Shown: positions 23,380 through 32,424 of the stretch, piece after piece
Layout: each line of letters begins with the position of its first letter
Position numbering within the stretch: the stretch's first letter is position 1
Source: Paenibacillus sacheonensis
GTDB lineage: Bacteria > Bacillota > Bacilli > Paenibacillales > Paenibacillaceae
Reading direction: 5' to 3'
Assembly: GCF_009909195.1 (NCBI RefSeq)
Contig: NZ_JAAAMU010000007.1
Location: 186,001 to 250,000 of the forward strand
Length of the DNA stretch: 64,000 nucleotides
Notes under the pieces: generated by a model
The model's input: only the letters and a program-made list of their open reading frames with translations
What the model was told of the DNA's origin: nothing
The model's database searches: none
Program-made: the position numbers and the translations under genes

Positions 23380-23408
23380 ATCCTACCTTTTAGTAGGTAG
23401 AATGTCAA
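23380..23408 (-). promoter_or_regulatory. Promoter and HxlR/MarR-type operator of the quinone reductase operon
   Basis: On the minus strand TTGACA (23403-23408) and TAGGAT (23380-23385) have a 17-bp spacer containing the dyad TACTAAAAGGTA (23384-23395). HxlR-family redox sensors such as YodB bind TACT...AGTA-type dyads at quinone-reductase promoters. A repressor at this position is likely. The 5' leader of about 200 bases holds a 23-codon frame starting near 23372 that I cannot support as a gene. Confidence 0.75.
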
Positions 23409-23472
23409 TACACTTTTTTGAATCTCCATTTGCGGCACGCATAAACCGCCCCTCGGGCGGCCGGTGGGACGA

Positions 23473-23709
23473 CTATAACAATTCGAGCTGCCGGCATAGT
23501 TCGTTATAATCCTCCAAGCATTCATACACGCTGAAATTACTGGCGGGACAGTTGGCCGGCGAGTACTCGTAGAGCAATACCCGGCCGTTTTCGAGCTGCC
23601 AGGAGGTATGTATCCGAACCGATTTTCTGCCGTCTACGACCACTTCTTCTATGATGCTTCTGATTGCTTGGCTGGCATGCAAAAGCTCGCGATCAGGGTT
23701 AACATACAT
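23473..23709 (-). CDS. Hypothetical protein, 78 residues
   Basis: A small soluble protein of unrecognised family with beta-rich character: VVVDGRKSVRIHTSWQLENGR and VLLYEYSPANC suggest an antiparallel sheet, followed by a helix (YECLEDYNELCRQLELL). It has three Cys residues. The start follows GGAGGGG at 8 bases. It is divergent from an AraC-type regulator gene and shares its regulatory region. Confidence 0.5.
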   Translation of the reverse strand: MYVNPDRELLHASQAIRSIIEEVVVDGRKSVRIHTSWQLENGRVLLYEYSPANCPASNFSVYECLEDYNELCRQLELL

Positions 23710-23735
23710 CCATTCCGCCCCTCCCTATTCGACAA

Positions 23736-23818
23736 ACTAACCTTTTCTGATATGGTAACGCATCGTTTGCCGTTATCCAATATCGTTAGCCGTCAATCGG
23801 ACTAACCAAATCTGATAT
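23736..23818. promoter_or_regulatory. Paired direct repeat in the araC-type regulatory region
   Basis: Two copies of ACTAACC-N4-CTGATAT (23736-23753 and 23801-23818) lie 65 bp apart, about six helical turns. The second ends in a TATAAT (-10, 23815-23820) that lacks a good -35. Such repeats are typical AraC-protein sites. Confidence 0.55.
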
Positions 23819-23840
23819 AATCGTTATGGGAGGCGTTTTC

Positions 23841-24923
23841 ATGAATTACGAAGAATTGGATCGGTTGTTATTCGAGTGGACGGCGTTGGAAGCCAAATTA
23901 AAGGATAACGATCTTTCGGACGACATCATTAAAAGTCGTATTCTATCTAATCCGTCATCGGTAGATCGTCGCTCTGTACGACAGCATCCGCATGAAGCGC
24001 CCGCGCCATCCGCGGCAATTACCCACCCTCCGATCTACCACTACACGTTGGAGGGCGATCGGCTTCGATTGCATGTCACGGGAGAAATCTTCGCGATCTC
24101 CAGGCATACAAGATTTGTCAAGATGCTCAAGCATACCCATGACCTGTTCGAGATGAATTACGTCTACAGCGGTACCTTTTATCAAGAAATCGAGGGCGAG
24201 CGTTTCGAATTAAACGAAGGGGACTTGATTATCCTCAACAAGAATGTCGAGCATTCCATCGAGAAATGCGGCGAAAACGATATTCTCATCAATTTCTTGG
24301 CGAAGAACGAATTTTTCGACAATGCCTTCATCTACAACATCCTCGGGGACCATATCCTCGGCAAGACGATCGCTTCGATTATCGCGGATGCTTCGAGAGA
24401 GAAGAACTTTCTCTTGTTCCATACGTCGGACAATTGGCAGATCAGACAAACGATCCAAAACCTGTTATGCGAGTCCTTCGGCAGCAAAAAGACGAATCAA
24501 GAGATTATCAAGTCTTATATGACCATCCTGTTCAGCAGATTGTTAGAAAGCGACAGTTACGAGATGTTCTTGAACAAAGCAGGCCGGACATCCACGATTC
24601 CCGTGATCGAAATCATGGCGTACATCAACGAGCATTACTTGAACGCGACGCTGGAGCAAACGGCAAAGCATTTTCGCTATTCGGCCGAACATTTGGGCAG
24701 GATCATCAAGAACGTGACCGGCAAAAACTTTTCCGCATTGGTCTTGGAGCAGAAATTCATGCATGCCGCGCTGCAGCTGAAATTAACCGATCGCACCGTC
24801 GAGCAGATTTCCAAGGAGATCGGCTACAACAATCTTTCGTTCTTCTATAAGAAGTTTTATTCGTTCTATGGCGTTACGCCCATGGAATACCGCCGATCGG
24901 CGATGACGGATGGCCGGCGATGA
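23841..24923 (+). CDS. AraC-family transcriptional regulator with N-terminal cupin sensor
   Basis: The 360-residue protein has a cupin-like ligand domain (about residues 75-170; HDLFEMNYVYSGTFYQEIEG, FELNEGDLIILNKNVEHSI) and a C-terminal double HTH of the AraC type (about 255-350; ATLEQTAKHFRYSAEHLGRIIK and TVEQISKEIGYNNLSFFYKKF). This is typical of Paenibacillus carbohydrate-responsive regulators. No sugar operon is adjacent, so its target is unknown. The start at 23841 follows GGGAGG at 7 bases. Confidence 0.88.
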   Translation: MNYEELDRLLFEWTALEAKLKDNDLSDDIIKSRILSNPSSVDRRSVRQHPHEAPAPSAAITHPPIYHYTLEGDRLRLHVTGEIFAISRHTRFVKMLKHTHDLFEMNYVYSGTFYQEIEGERFELNEGDLIILNKNVEHSIEKCGENDILINFLAKNEFFDNAFIYNILGDHILGKTIASIIADASREKNFLLFHTSDNWQIRQTIQNLLCESFGSKKTNQEIIKSYMTILFSRLLESDSYEMFLNKAGRTSTIPVIEIMAYINEHYLNATLEQTAKHFRYSAEHLGRIIKNVTGKNFSALVLEQKFMHAALQLKLTDRTVEQISKEIGYNNLSFFYKKFYSFYGVTPMEYRRSAMTDGRR

Positions 24924-24946
24924 AACGGGGCCGTAACGCGAATCAA

Positions 24947-24975
24947 TTGCTTTATATGCCATACTCCTGTATCAT
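24947..24975 (+). promoter_or_regulatory. Sigma-A promoter of the 81-residue hypothetical gene
   Basis: TTGCTT (24947-24952) and TATCAT (24970-24975) are separated by 17 bp, 40 bases before the TTG start. Confidence 0.6.
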
Positions 24976-25015
24976 TTAGTACCTATACAGAGTTCCTTTG
25001 GAGGATGATTGAATT

Positions 25016-25261
25016 TTGGCTAACAAACCTCTATTTACGGCTAAACAAGAATTGATTACGGATCAAGATCTAGAATTGGCGATGATGAACAAGGAACCGA
25101 TCGAAGCTTTCCAAGATCGCATGCGCTTAAGACCGATTTCGACCATAAGATCCTATAACGATCACTCCGTTCGCATTGCCGACGGAACGATCATGTTTCG
25201 GAGCTTCAGCAGATTTTACACGTTAAGCGAACAAGACAAACTGGCCTACAGCAATAAGTAG
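25016..25261 (+). CDS. Hypothetical protein, 81 residues
   Basis: A small soluble protein of unknown family. The N-terminal half is acidic and helical (TAKQELITDQDLELAMMNKEPIEAF); the C-terminal half is basic and probably beta-rich (STIRSYNDHSVRIADGTIMF). The start is TTG with GGAGG 11 bases upstream; no ATG fits this frame. It has a promoter and terminator of its own, so it is a monocistronic gene. It is not part of the two-component operon that converges on it. Confidence 0.6.
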   Translation: MANKPLFTAKQELITDQDLELAMMNKEPIEAFQDRMRLRPISTIRSYNDHSVRIADGTIMFRSFSRFYTLSEQDKLAYSNK

Positions 25262-25270
25262 AGCGTCATG

Positions 25271-25299
25271 AGGAGGTGCGATTGCCGCGCCTCCTTTTT
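25271..25299 (+). terminator. Terminator of the 81-residue hypothetical gene
   Basis: GGAGG-T-GCG pairs with CGC-G-CCTCC, followed by five T. Confidence 0.85.
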
Positions 25300-25313
25300 C
25301 TATGTTACCGATG

Positions 25314-25361
25314 TTTCATTTTATCGAGCTTTCATTTTATCGAGCTTTCATTTTATCGAGC
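25314..25361. repeat. Three perfect 16-bp tandem repeats spanning a stop codon
   Basis: TTTCATTTTATCGAGC occurs three times head-to-tail (25314-25329, 25330-25345, 25346-25361). The last copy, and half of the middle one, encode the C-terminus and TAA stop of the response regulator. As the unit is not a multiple of three, the stop is supplied by the second copy. Confidence 0.95.
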
Positions 25362-26230
25362 ACTTCCAGGTACATCACTTGAAGGAATTTCTTGATATTG
25401 ACCTTGCGCTTCTCCTGCGGGCATTTCTCGTCGATTTCCCGCATCTTGAGACGCACGTCCTCGAAGTCGAAATACAGCGGCGCGTAATGCTCGAATTTCG
25501 GATGGCCGTAATCCGTAAGACCGATGCTCGCCAGATTGGATATAGCGGCGATGACGGTTCGGCGAACGCGCTGCTCGACCGCTTTGCCCTCCTTCTCGAT
25601 ATCGCCGCCTTCCGGCTTGCTTGCCCGGGCGCCGGCCTCGAACAGCGCTTTCAGCGGCGGGAAGCTTCCTCCCTCATGCCGATGGATCAACTGATCGATC
25701 ATCTCGATGATATCCTGGCTTCCGCTCTCCCCGATGATGCCCATGTCCATTAAGATCGTCCGCATGATTTCTTTGGCGTTCTTCCGTGCGCCAGCCGGCT
25801 CCGAACTCAGGTTATCGAGCTTCGCGATCGACTGTTTGATTTCCTTCAGATAACGAGCCATGCGCCATTGCTCGCTTACTTTGCCAAGCACGGCCTTGAC
25901 TTCGACCCGATTAATCGGTTTCTGAATATAAAATTCGATGCCAGCTTGATAGGCTTTGCTGATCATTTCTTTGTTCTCGATCTGGGAGATCATGACGTAC
26001 TTCCCCTCGTACCCTTCCTGTTTCAGCCGCGCGATCGTTTCGATCCCGTCCTGATCCGGCATCAAGAGATCGATGAGCACGACATCGGGGTTCTCGTCCA
26101 GCACGAGCCGCTTCCCTTCAATGCCGCCGGCGGCCATTCCGACCACCTCGCCGACGCCGCCTTTCTCGATAATCGTCTGCAGCATCCGCCGGCTTACCGC
26201 ATCGTCATCGACAATACAGAACGATAGCAT
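25337..26230 (-). CDS. glnL-like: GlnL/YcbB-like response regulator
   Basis: The 297-residue protein has a receiver domain (about 1-120; acidic pair at Asp8-Asp9, phospho-acceptor Asp54 in VVLIDLLMP, Lys in IQKPINR). A coiled linker (about 120-150) and a C-terminal domain of the YcbB type (NAKEIMRTILMDMGIIGESG, KRKVNIKKFLQVMY) follow. In Bacillus subtilis GlnK-GlnL (YcbA-YcbB) senses glutamine and activates glsA-glnT. It is the last gene of the ABC transporter/two-component run. Its C-terminal codons lie in a 16-bp tandem repeat. Confidence 0.85.
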   Translation of the reverse strand: MLSFCIVDDDAVSRRMLQTIIEKGGVGEVVGMAAGGIEGKRLVLDENPDVVLIDLLMPDQDGIETIARLKQEGYEGKYVMISQIENKEMISKAYQAGIEFYIQKPINRVEVKAVLGKVSEQWRMARYLKEIKQSIAKLDNLSSEPAGARKNAKEIMRTILMDMGIIGESGSQDIIEMIDQLIHRHEGGSFPPLKALFEAGARASKPEGGDIEKEGKAVEQRVRRTVIAAISNLASIGLTDYGHPKFEHYAPLYFDFEDVRLKMREIDEKCPQEKRKVNIKKFLQVMYLEVLDKMKAR

Positions 26231-26235
26231 GGGGC

Positions 26236-27543
26236 CTACACTCCCTTCTTGAGCTTGACGGTCGGGAAAGCCGCAGCGAACGTGGTTTCGGCGTCCCGTC
26301 CCGGCTCCGTCAGGAAGAATCTGCCCGCGAACGAACCGACGATAGCGCGAACATGCGAGAGGCCGATGCCGGTCGCCGCGACGCCTTCCTGATCGAACTT
26401 GGTCGTAAAGCCGGGCTCGAACACCATGTCCTTATCCTGTTCGGCAATCCCCGTCCCCGTATCGCTGACGATAAAGATCGTTTCTCCTTGGCGTTCCCGT
26501 ACGCGGATGCGGATCGTGCCATGCCGTTCGATCGCTTCGACCGAATTGGCCGCCAAATTGTTCAGCACGGTGATAAGCGGGATATAGTGAGCGGTCCGGT
26601 AATCGATGCCGACATCCTTCTCGATCCGGACGTCTTTCTTCAGCATGCGGCTGTACTCGCCGTTGGACTTCCCCACTAGCTCGACGATCTCCGCCAACGT
26701 CATTTCCGGAGCGCTCTCCAGGTCGACCAGCTTCATCAGTCCCGCCAGGATGCGTTGGGAATCCTTCTTCACCTCGTGAATCTGCTGCGTGATTCCGAGA
26801 ACGGCCCGGCCGTAGTCGTTAAGCCCGTCCTCGTTCAACCGGCCATACAGGTCGTGGCTCTTCGCGGTGATCTGTTCGATAGCGTCCATCGACTTGCGCA
26901 AATAAAAGACCTCGCCGTAGAGCCCGCTGCCGACGTTGATCATCTGTTCGATCCGTTTCTGCTGCTCGGCGTGAACGCTGCGCATCTGGTGCACCGCGAT
27001 GCTGCTGTAGATGCCGGTCGTAAAATAACTGCGCACCACGGCGATGACCGAAATCAGCAGCCACTGACCGGATTGAAAATACGGCAGCCCGAACGCGGCG
27101 CTGCGCATCAGCAGCTCCGCTTCATTGGACGCGACGTCGATCAGCGAGACGCAAGCGCCGAGAATAAGCGGATTCAATTGATGCAGCCTGCGTTGAACGA
27201 GGTTCATTCCGGCCCCGAAGACGACGTAATAGAGCATGGCGGAGAAATGCGTCTTCACGCTGTCGATCAGTTGGAACGTATCGGCCGAGGCGGCCCCGTC
27301 GAACGTTACCCGAAACAGCAGCACCGTCGCGCCTGCAGCGATTCCCGTCCGCCAATAAGGCAGATGGCTCATGAGCAGTAACAGAAACAGAAAGGCGCTG
27401 CTGCCAAGACCGATGCGAAAGACCTCGCCGATGAACGGGTTGATTTTGAATTCCCCCGCAACCGCGACGACGATGGCGACGACGGTAATTTGCATGCTTT
27501 CGGATTTGGACCATTTTTGTATCGTTATAGGAATGACTCCCAA
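26236..27543 (-). CDS. glnK-like: GlnK/YcbA-like sensor histidine kinase
   Basis: The 435-residue membrane kinase has an N-terminal region of five to six membrane helices (about residues 17-190), a helical dimerisation segment (ITQQIHEVKKDSQRI near 255) and an HATPase_c domain with NNLAANSVEAI (N box), DTGTGI (G1) and TGIGLSHV (G2). This is the YcbA/GlnK glutamine-sensor type. It ends 5 bases before the response regulator and begins 24 bases after the second permease gene. The start is uncertain: TTG at 27543 lacks a clear Shine-Dalgarno sequence. Confidence 0.85.
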   Translation of the reverse strand: MGVIPITIQKWSKSESMQITVVAIVVAVAGEFKINPFIGEVFRIGLGSSAFLFLLLLMSHLPYWRTGIAAGATVLLFRVTFDGAASADTFQLIDSVKTHFSAMLYYVVFGAGMNLVQRRLHQLNPLILGACVSLIDVASNEAELLMRSAAFGLPYFQSGQWLLISVIAVVRSYFTTGIYSSIAVHQMRSVHAEQQKRIEQMINVGSGLYGEVFYLRKSMDAIEQITAKSHDLYGRLNEDGLNDYGRAVLGITQQIHEVKKDSQRILAGLMKLVDLESAPEMTLAEIVELVGKSNGEYSRMLKKDVRIEKDVGIDYRTAHYIPLITVLNNLAANSVEAIERHGTIRIRVRERQGETIFIVSDTGTGIAEQDKDMVFEPGFTTKFDQEGVAATGIGLSHVRAIVGSFAGRFFLTEPGRDAETTFAAAFPTVKLKKGV

Positions 27544-27567
27544 CGAGAATCCGAAGTCCGCCGAACC

Positions 27568-28218
27568 TTAGACCCATTTATTTTCCAGACGCTTCGCCGC
27601 AAGCGAGAGCGCGTAATTGACCGCGAAATACAAGACGGCCACCAGCGCGAGAATCGGAAGCGTATAATCGAAATTTTGCGCGATGACGATCTTCGAATTG
27701 TGCATCAGCTCGGGCAGCGAGATGACGATGGCGAGCGACGTGTCCTTGAGCAGGGAGATGAATTGGCTCACGATCGGCGGTACCATGCGCCTAAGTCCCT
27801 GCGGGAGCACGATATGCCATACCGTCTGCGCATAAGTGAGGCCGGACGAACGGGCGGCTTCGATCTGGCCTATCGGGATGGAGCTTAGCCCGCTGCGTAC
27901 GATCTCGGAGATCATGGCGGCCTCGAATACCGCCAGACCGACGATAGCCGAGCTCATGACCCCCAGCTTGATGCCGACGTCCGGCATCGCGAAATAGGTG
28001 AAGAACAAGATCAACAGCAGCGGCAAATTGCGGATCAGCTCGACGAGCACGCCGAGAATGCGGGATAAGACCGGAATCCTCATATAGCGAAGCGTTCCGG
28101 TGATGCTGCCCAGCACGAAGCTAAGTACGATCGCGACGAAAGCCACCCATAGCGTAATGCCGAAGCCTTTCATGACGAAGATGAGATTATGGTAAGAGAA
28201 AGCGCCAGTTATGTCCAT
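27568..28218 (-). CDS. Amino acid ABC transporter permease (GlnP/HisM type)
   Basis: The 216-residue inner-membrane permease has about five helices. The EAA loop with the conserved Gly is EAARSSGLTYAQTVWHIVLPQGLRRMVPP. It belongs to the polar amino acid (PAAT) family and pairs with the next upstream permease to form the channel. AGGAGG precedes the ATG at 8 bases. Last transporter gene before the two-component system. Confidence 0.92.
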   Translation of the reverse strand: MDITGAFSYHNLIFVMKGFGITLWVAFVAIVLSFVLGSITGTLRYMRIPVLSRILGVLVELIRNLPLLLILFFTYFAMPDVGIKLGVMSSAIVGLAVFEAAMISEIVRSGLSSIPIGQIEAARSSGLTYAQTVWHIVLPQGLRRMVPPIVSQFISLLKDTSLAIVISLPELMHNSKIVIAQNFDYTLPILALVAVLYFAVNYALSLAAKRLENKWV

Positions 28219-28325
28219 CCGCCGATCCTCCTATTCGTTATTCGCGAATCTTGCGGTTCGCGGCATTCCTGCCTGCGGTTCGAGGTTCATGATTTGCGTA
28301 TCAAGAACCGGCAGCGCGGGCGTTT

Positions 28326-28979
28326 CTATCCATTCTTGGCGAGCTTCCGTTCCAGCTTCAGCGCCGCGAAGCTTAAAGGAAGGGTCAGAACGAGATACAG
28401 CGCCGCGACGAAGATGTAGGTATCGAAGGTCGCGTACGTCTTACCGGCCACCTGGTCGCCGTAGTACATCAAGTCGAATCCCGCGAAGACGCTGAGCACC
28501 GACGAATTCTTCACGAGGTTGATGAATTGGTTGCTGAGCGGCGGGATGACGATTCGTATCGCCTGCGGCAGCACGACATGCCGCATCGTCTGCATGTAGG
28601 TCAGCCCCGACGCCCTGGCCGCCTCCGACTGACCGGACGGAACGCTCATGATGCCCGCCCGAATGGCTTCGGCGACGAAAGAGGCGGTATAGACCATCAG
28701 CCCGACCGTGCCGCAGACGAATCCGCTTAACGTCACGCCGAGCGATGGCAAGCCGTAATAAAACACGAATACGACCAGCAGCAGCGGTATGTTCCGAACG
28801 AACTCCACATACCCCGTCCCGATCCACCGCAGCGGCTTGACGGACGATATGCGGAAGACGGCGATGATCGTCCCAAGCGCGAAGCTGCCGAGCAAGGCAA
28901 TGACGCTTGCCCAGATCGTGTTGCCGAAGCCTTTCATGTATATTCCGAAATGGTCCGTAAAAATCGATACGTCCGGCAT
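28326..28979 (-). CDS. Amino acid ABC transporter permease (GlnM/HisQ type)
   Basis: The 217-residue PAAT-family permease has an EAA loop EAARASGLTYMQTMRHVVLPQ and about five membrane helices. The start at 28979 (MPDVSIFTDHF) follows GGGAGGGG; a longer form to 29036 has no ribosome-binding site. It lies between the binding protein and the second permease gene. Confidence 0.92.
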   Translation of the reverse strand: MPDVSIFTDHFGIYMKGFGNTIWASVIALLGSFALGTIIAVFRISSVKPLRWIGTGYVEFVRNIPLLLVVFVFYYGLPSLGVTLSGFVCGTVGLMVYTASFVAEAIRAGIMSVPSGQSEAARASGLTYMQTMRHVVLPQAIRIVIPPLSNQFINLVKNSSVLSVFAGFDLMYYGDQVAGKTYATFDTYIFVAALYLVLTLPLSFAALKLERKLAKNG

Positions 28980-29054
28980 GTTATCCCCTCCCGCTGTTCC
29001 CGGTATGCAGAAAATGGGCGGCGCTGGGCCACCCATCCTGTCGTTCGCCGACCG

Positions 29055-29957
29055 CTATTCCCCGGACGGGGCCTTGCCGATCCATTTCTCGTACGTCTTG
29101 TCGTATTCGCCGCTGTCATGCAGCTTCTTCAATCCTGCGTTGACGCTGTTCAGCAGATCGGTCGAACCCTTCTTGATCGCGATGCCGTACGGCTCGTCGG
29201 TAAACGGCTCCCCGACCACCTCGTAGCCCGGGTCCTGAACGGCCATGCCGTACAAGATCGCATTATCGGTCGTCAGCGTGTCGCCTTGACCGGCTTTGAG
29301 CGCGCTGAACGCGTCCTGGTAGTTGTCGAACTCCAGGACGGTTGCGTCCGGCGCCTTTTCCTTAATGTTATCGACCGAGGTCGAGCCTTTCACGGCCAAT
29401 ACCTTGGTGCCTTTCTTGATGTCGTCGATGCTCTTGATCGGGCTGCCTTTCTTCACGAGCAAGGACTGGCCGGCCTTGAAATACACGTCGGAGAAGTCGA
29501 CTTCCTTCTTGCGCTCCTCCGTAATCGTCATCGTGGCGACGATCATATCGATGTCGTTGTTGTTCAGCATCGGAATGCGCGTCTTGGACGTGACTTCCTT
29601 CAGCTCGATCTTGGTCTCGTCGCCGAGAATCTCCTTGGCGAGCGCCTTGGCGATGTCAATGTCGAAGCCTTCGACGTCGCCGCTCGCCGGATCCTTCAGG
29701 CCGAACAGCTTCGTGTCGAACTTGACGCCGACGACGAGCTTCCCCCGGCTCTTGATGTCGCCCAGCGCCGAGGCCGCCTCCCCGTTCGCGCCGCCGTTCG
29801 CGTCCTTGTTCCCCCCGCCGTTCGTTCCGCTGTTCGTACCGCCGGTGCCGCCGTTTCCGTTCCCGTTACCTCCGTCATTGCTGCCGCAACCGGCCAGTAT
29901 GGCCGTGGCAAGAAACGTCAATATGATGCCAAGCGTCATCCAATTTCTCTTCTTCAT
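29055..29957 (-). CDS. glnH-like: Amino acid ABC transporter substrate-binding lipoprotein
   Basis: The 300-residue lipoprotein has a lipobox LAGC with Cys24, then a Gly/Asn-rich linker (about 25-62) and a type II periplasmic-binding fold (SBP_bac_3). RGKLVVGVKFDTKLFGLKDP begins the fold, and GFDIDIAKALAKEIL and IVATMTITEERKKEVDFSD are the family signatures. It delivers polar amino acids, probably glutamine or glutamate given the GlnK/GlnL neighbours. It is followed by the two permeases. Confidence 0.93.
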   Translation of the reverse strand: MKKRNWMTLGIILTFLATAILAGCGSNDGGNGNGNGGTGGTNSGTNGGGNKDANGGANGEAASALGDIKSRGKLVVGVKFDTKLFGLKDPASGDVEGFDIDIAKALAKEILGDETKIELKEVTSKTRIPMLNNNDIDMIVATMTITEERKKEVDFSDVYFKAGQSLLVKKGSPIKSIDDIKKGTKVLAVKGSTSVDNIKEKAPDATVLEFDNYQDAFSALKAGQGDTLTTDNAILYGMAVQDPGYEVVGEPFTDEPYGIAIKKGSTDLLNSVNAGLKKLHDSGEYDKTYEKWIGKAPSGE

Positions 29958-30025
29958 GGCTTAAAACCCCTTTCCGGAATGGATTGCATCTCCTGTTCGG
30001 CATGTATTCGGACTTGCGCCTCCCG

Positions 30026-30754
<729 letters not shown>

Positions 30755-30825
30755 TGCAATCCCCCTTCCCGTTACCTGGAACCGCTCCGATGGACAGGTT
30801 ATGTGATGTTAGATTACATGCTAGG

Positions 30826-30853
30826 TATATAACGATAACGAAAACCTACGCAA
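30826..30853 (-). promoter_or_regulatory. Candidate promoter of the amino acid transporter operon
   Basis: On the minus strand TTGCGT (30848-30853) and TATATA (30826-30831) have a 16-bp spacer. The leader to the TTG start is about 70 bases. Confidence 0.5.
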
Positions 30854-30893
30854 TCCTAACGAATCCGACATCGAACGCATGGATTTTTTACGA

Positions 30894-30923
30894 TTGACAG
30901 GGTAAATCATCCAATGCTACTAT
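30894..30923 (+). promoter_or_regulatory. Sigma-A promoter of the secreted SLH-like gene
   Basis: TTGACA (30894-30899) and TACTAT (30918-30923) have an 18-bp spacer. The -10 is extended (TGC before TACTAT). Confidence 0.75.
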
Positions 30924-30980
30924 ATCCCTACTAAAGAACTAAGTTTTATCTGATTTATACATACGAGGAGGTCTTCATTC

Positions 30981-32372
30981 ATGTCCATTCTGCTTTCCGT
31001 ACGTAGCAAGGTTCTTCTGACCGCCGCGTTATCCGCCGCTTTGTTGGGGTCCGCCCAGTCGGCCGCCTATGCTTCACCGGCTGCGACTTCCGCTTCGGTC
31101 CTCGCGGACGCGTCCGTCTCGGGCTTAGAAATTACTTCCGCTGAATACGCCGCCTTCTTGCAAGACAAATTCGGCTTCGCGTTCTCCGCGAACGTGACCC
31201 GCGGCGAATTCTTCTCCGATGCGGTCCGTTCGCTGCAGCTGGCCAAGGCGGACAAGCCCGTGACCTTCAAGGACTTGAACGCGTCCAGCCCTTATTACGA
31301 TGCCGCTGCGGCGCTGTACCAGAACGGGCTGCTGTCGACCGATGCCCCGAACGCATCGGCGCCGCTCAAAGCGGTCCATGCCGTGCAGCTCGCGCTTCGA
31401 TTGGCCGGCCTTCAAGAGCTGGCCTCCACGTATCCCGAAGCCAAAGCTGAGCAAGCGATCGCCAAGCTTCCGGTCAAGTTGTCTTCGCTCAACCTGCAAA
31501 CGAAGCAGGAGCTCGCCGCGGCAGTCGATACGGGCGTGCTGCCGGCCTCCTATTACAACCAGCTCCAACCTAATGCGCCCGTCACCGCGGATTTGGCGAA
31601 TCTGCTGATCGGTAAAGCGCTTGTCTTCAAGGGCCAATACAAGCATTACATCGGCAATGTCGGCGACTCCGACATCTATGCCAAGCTGACGGACGCCTAT
31701 AACGGTTCGGTCATCATCAAGGACGACCAGCTTCAGAAAATCGTCGATGCTGCGTTGGAGCAGGGACTGGTAACGGGCTACAACTTGAAGGACAGCCGTT
31801 ACGAACCGAACTTCATCGAATCCTTGTCGCTCGTCTACGGTCATAGCGACCTCCGGCATGCCGTTCAGCTGATCGGCCTGCTTCGAAGCGAAGGCATCGA
31901 AGCCAAGGTTCAATTCGAACCGAAGACATCCGCGTTCGTCTATTTGAAGGAATGGGGCGAGCCGGGCGTCTCGGATCAATACGAAGTGCGCCAGATCGCG
32001 AACGGCAATTACATCGAATACGCGAAGGAATACGATATCGCCTTCGAATTCGCGAACGCTGCCGACAAACAGCGCTTTGACGCCATCATCGGCGCCTACG
32101 CCAAGAAAAACAAAGACGACCAGCCCGGGCTGATCGCAAGCTCGTGGTGGCAGCCGCTGTACTACTCGCTGACGCCCCTGGCCGGTTATAAGGAAATCAC
32201 GAACAACAAAATCCAGCTCGGCCGGTATTACGCGCAGTCCTTCTCGTTGAAGGAACAGTCCAAGGCCGTCGTCGACGGGTTCAAGCACGTGGACCCTGCC
32301 GTCGACGTCCAAAGCTACGATTTCTGGACCGACGTGCCGTTCTACAACTATTTGAACGGCGAATCGCTGTAA
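30981..32372 (+). CDS. Secreted protein with SLH-like N-terminal region
   Basis: The 463-residue exported protein has a signal peptide (about 1-32, ending AYA). Residues 45-200 contain degenerate S-layer-homology-like motifs, such as VTFKDLNASSPYYDAAAALYQNGLLS and an earlier FAFSANVTRGEFFSDAVR. The remaining region (about 200-463) has no family I recognise, but has many Tyr/Trp residues. SLH motifs bind pyruvylated secondary cell wall polymers in Paenibacillus, so a wall-associated location is likely. GAGGAGG precedes the ATG. A stable hairpin follows. Confidence 0.65.
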   Translation: MSILLSVRSKVLLTAALSAALLGSAQSAAYASPAATSASVLADASVSGLEITSAEYAAFLQDKFGFAFSANVTRGEFFSDAVRSLQLAKADKPVTFKDLNASSPYYDAAAALYQNGLLSTDAPNASAPLKAVHAVQLALRLAGLQELASTYPEAKAEQAIAKLPVKLSSLNLQTKQELAAAVDTGVLPASYYNQLQPNAPVTADLANLLIGKALVFKGQYKHYIGNVGDSDIYAKLTDAYNGSVIIKDDQLQKIVDAALEQGLVTGYNLKDSRYEPNFIESLSLVYGHSDLRHAVQLIGLLRSEGIEAKVQFEPKTSAFVYLKEWGEPGVSDQYEVRQIANGNYIEYAKEYDIAFEFANAADKQRFDAIIGAYAKKNKDDQPGLIASSWWQPLYYSLTPLAGYKEITNNKIQLGRYYAQSFSLKEQSKAVVDGFKHVDPAVDVQSYDFWTDVPFYNYLNGESL

Positions 32373-32393
32373 GACTGCACGATCGGATACCAA

Positions 32394-32424
32394 GAAGAGG
32401 CCGCTCCGATGGAGCGGCCTCTTC
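32394..32424 (+). terminator. Terminator of the SLH-like gene
   Basis: A perfect 14-bp stem (GAAGAGGCCGCTCC and its complement) with a 3-nt loop. No T-run follows, so it may depend on the strong stem alone. Confidence 0.65.
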
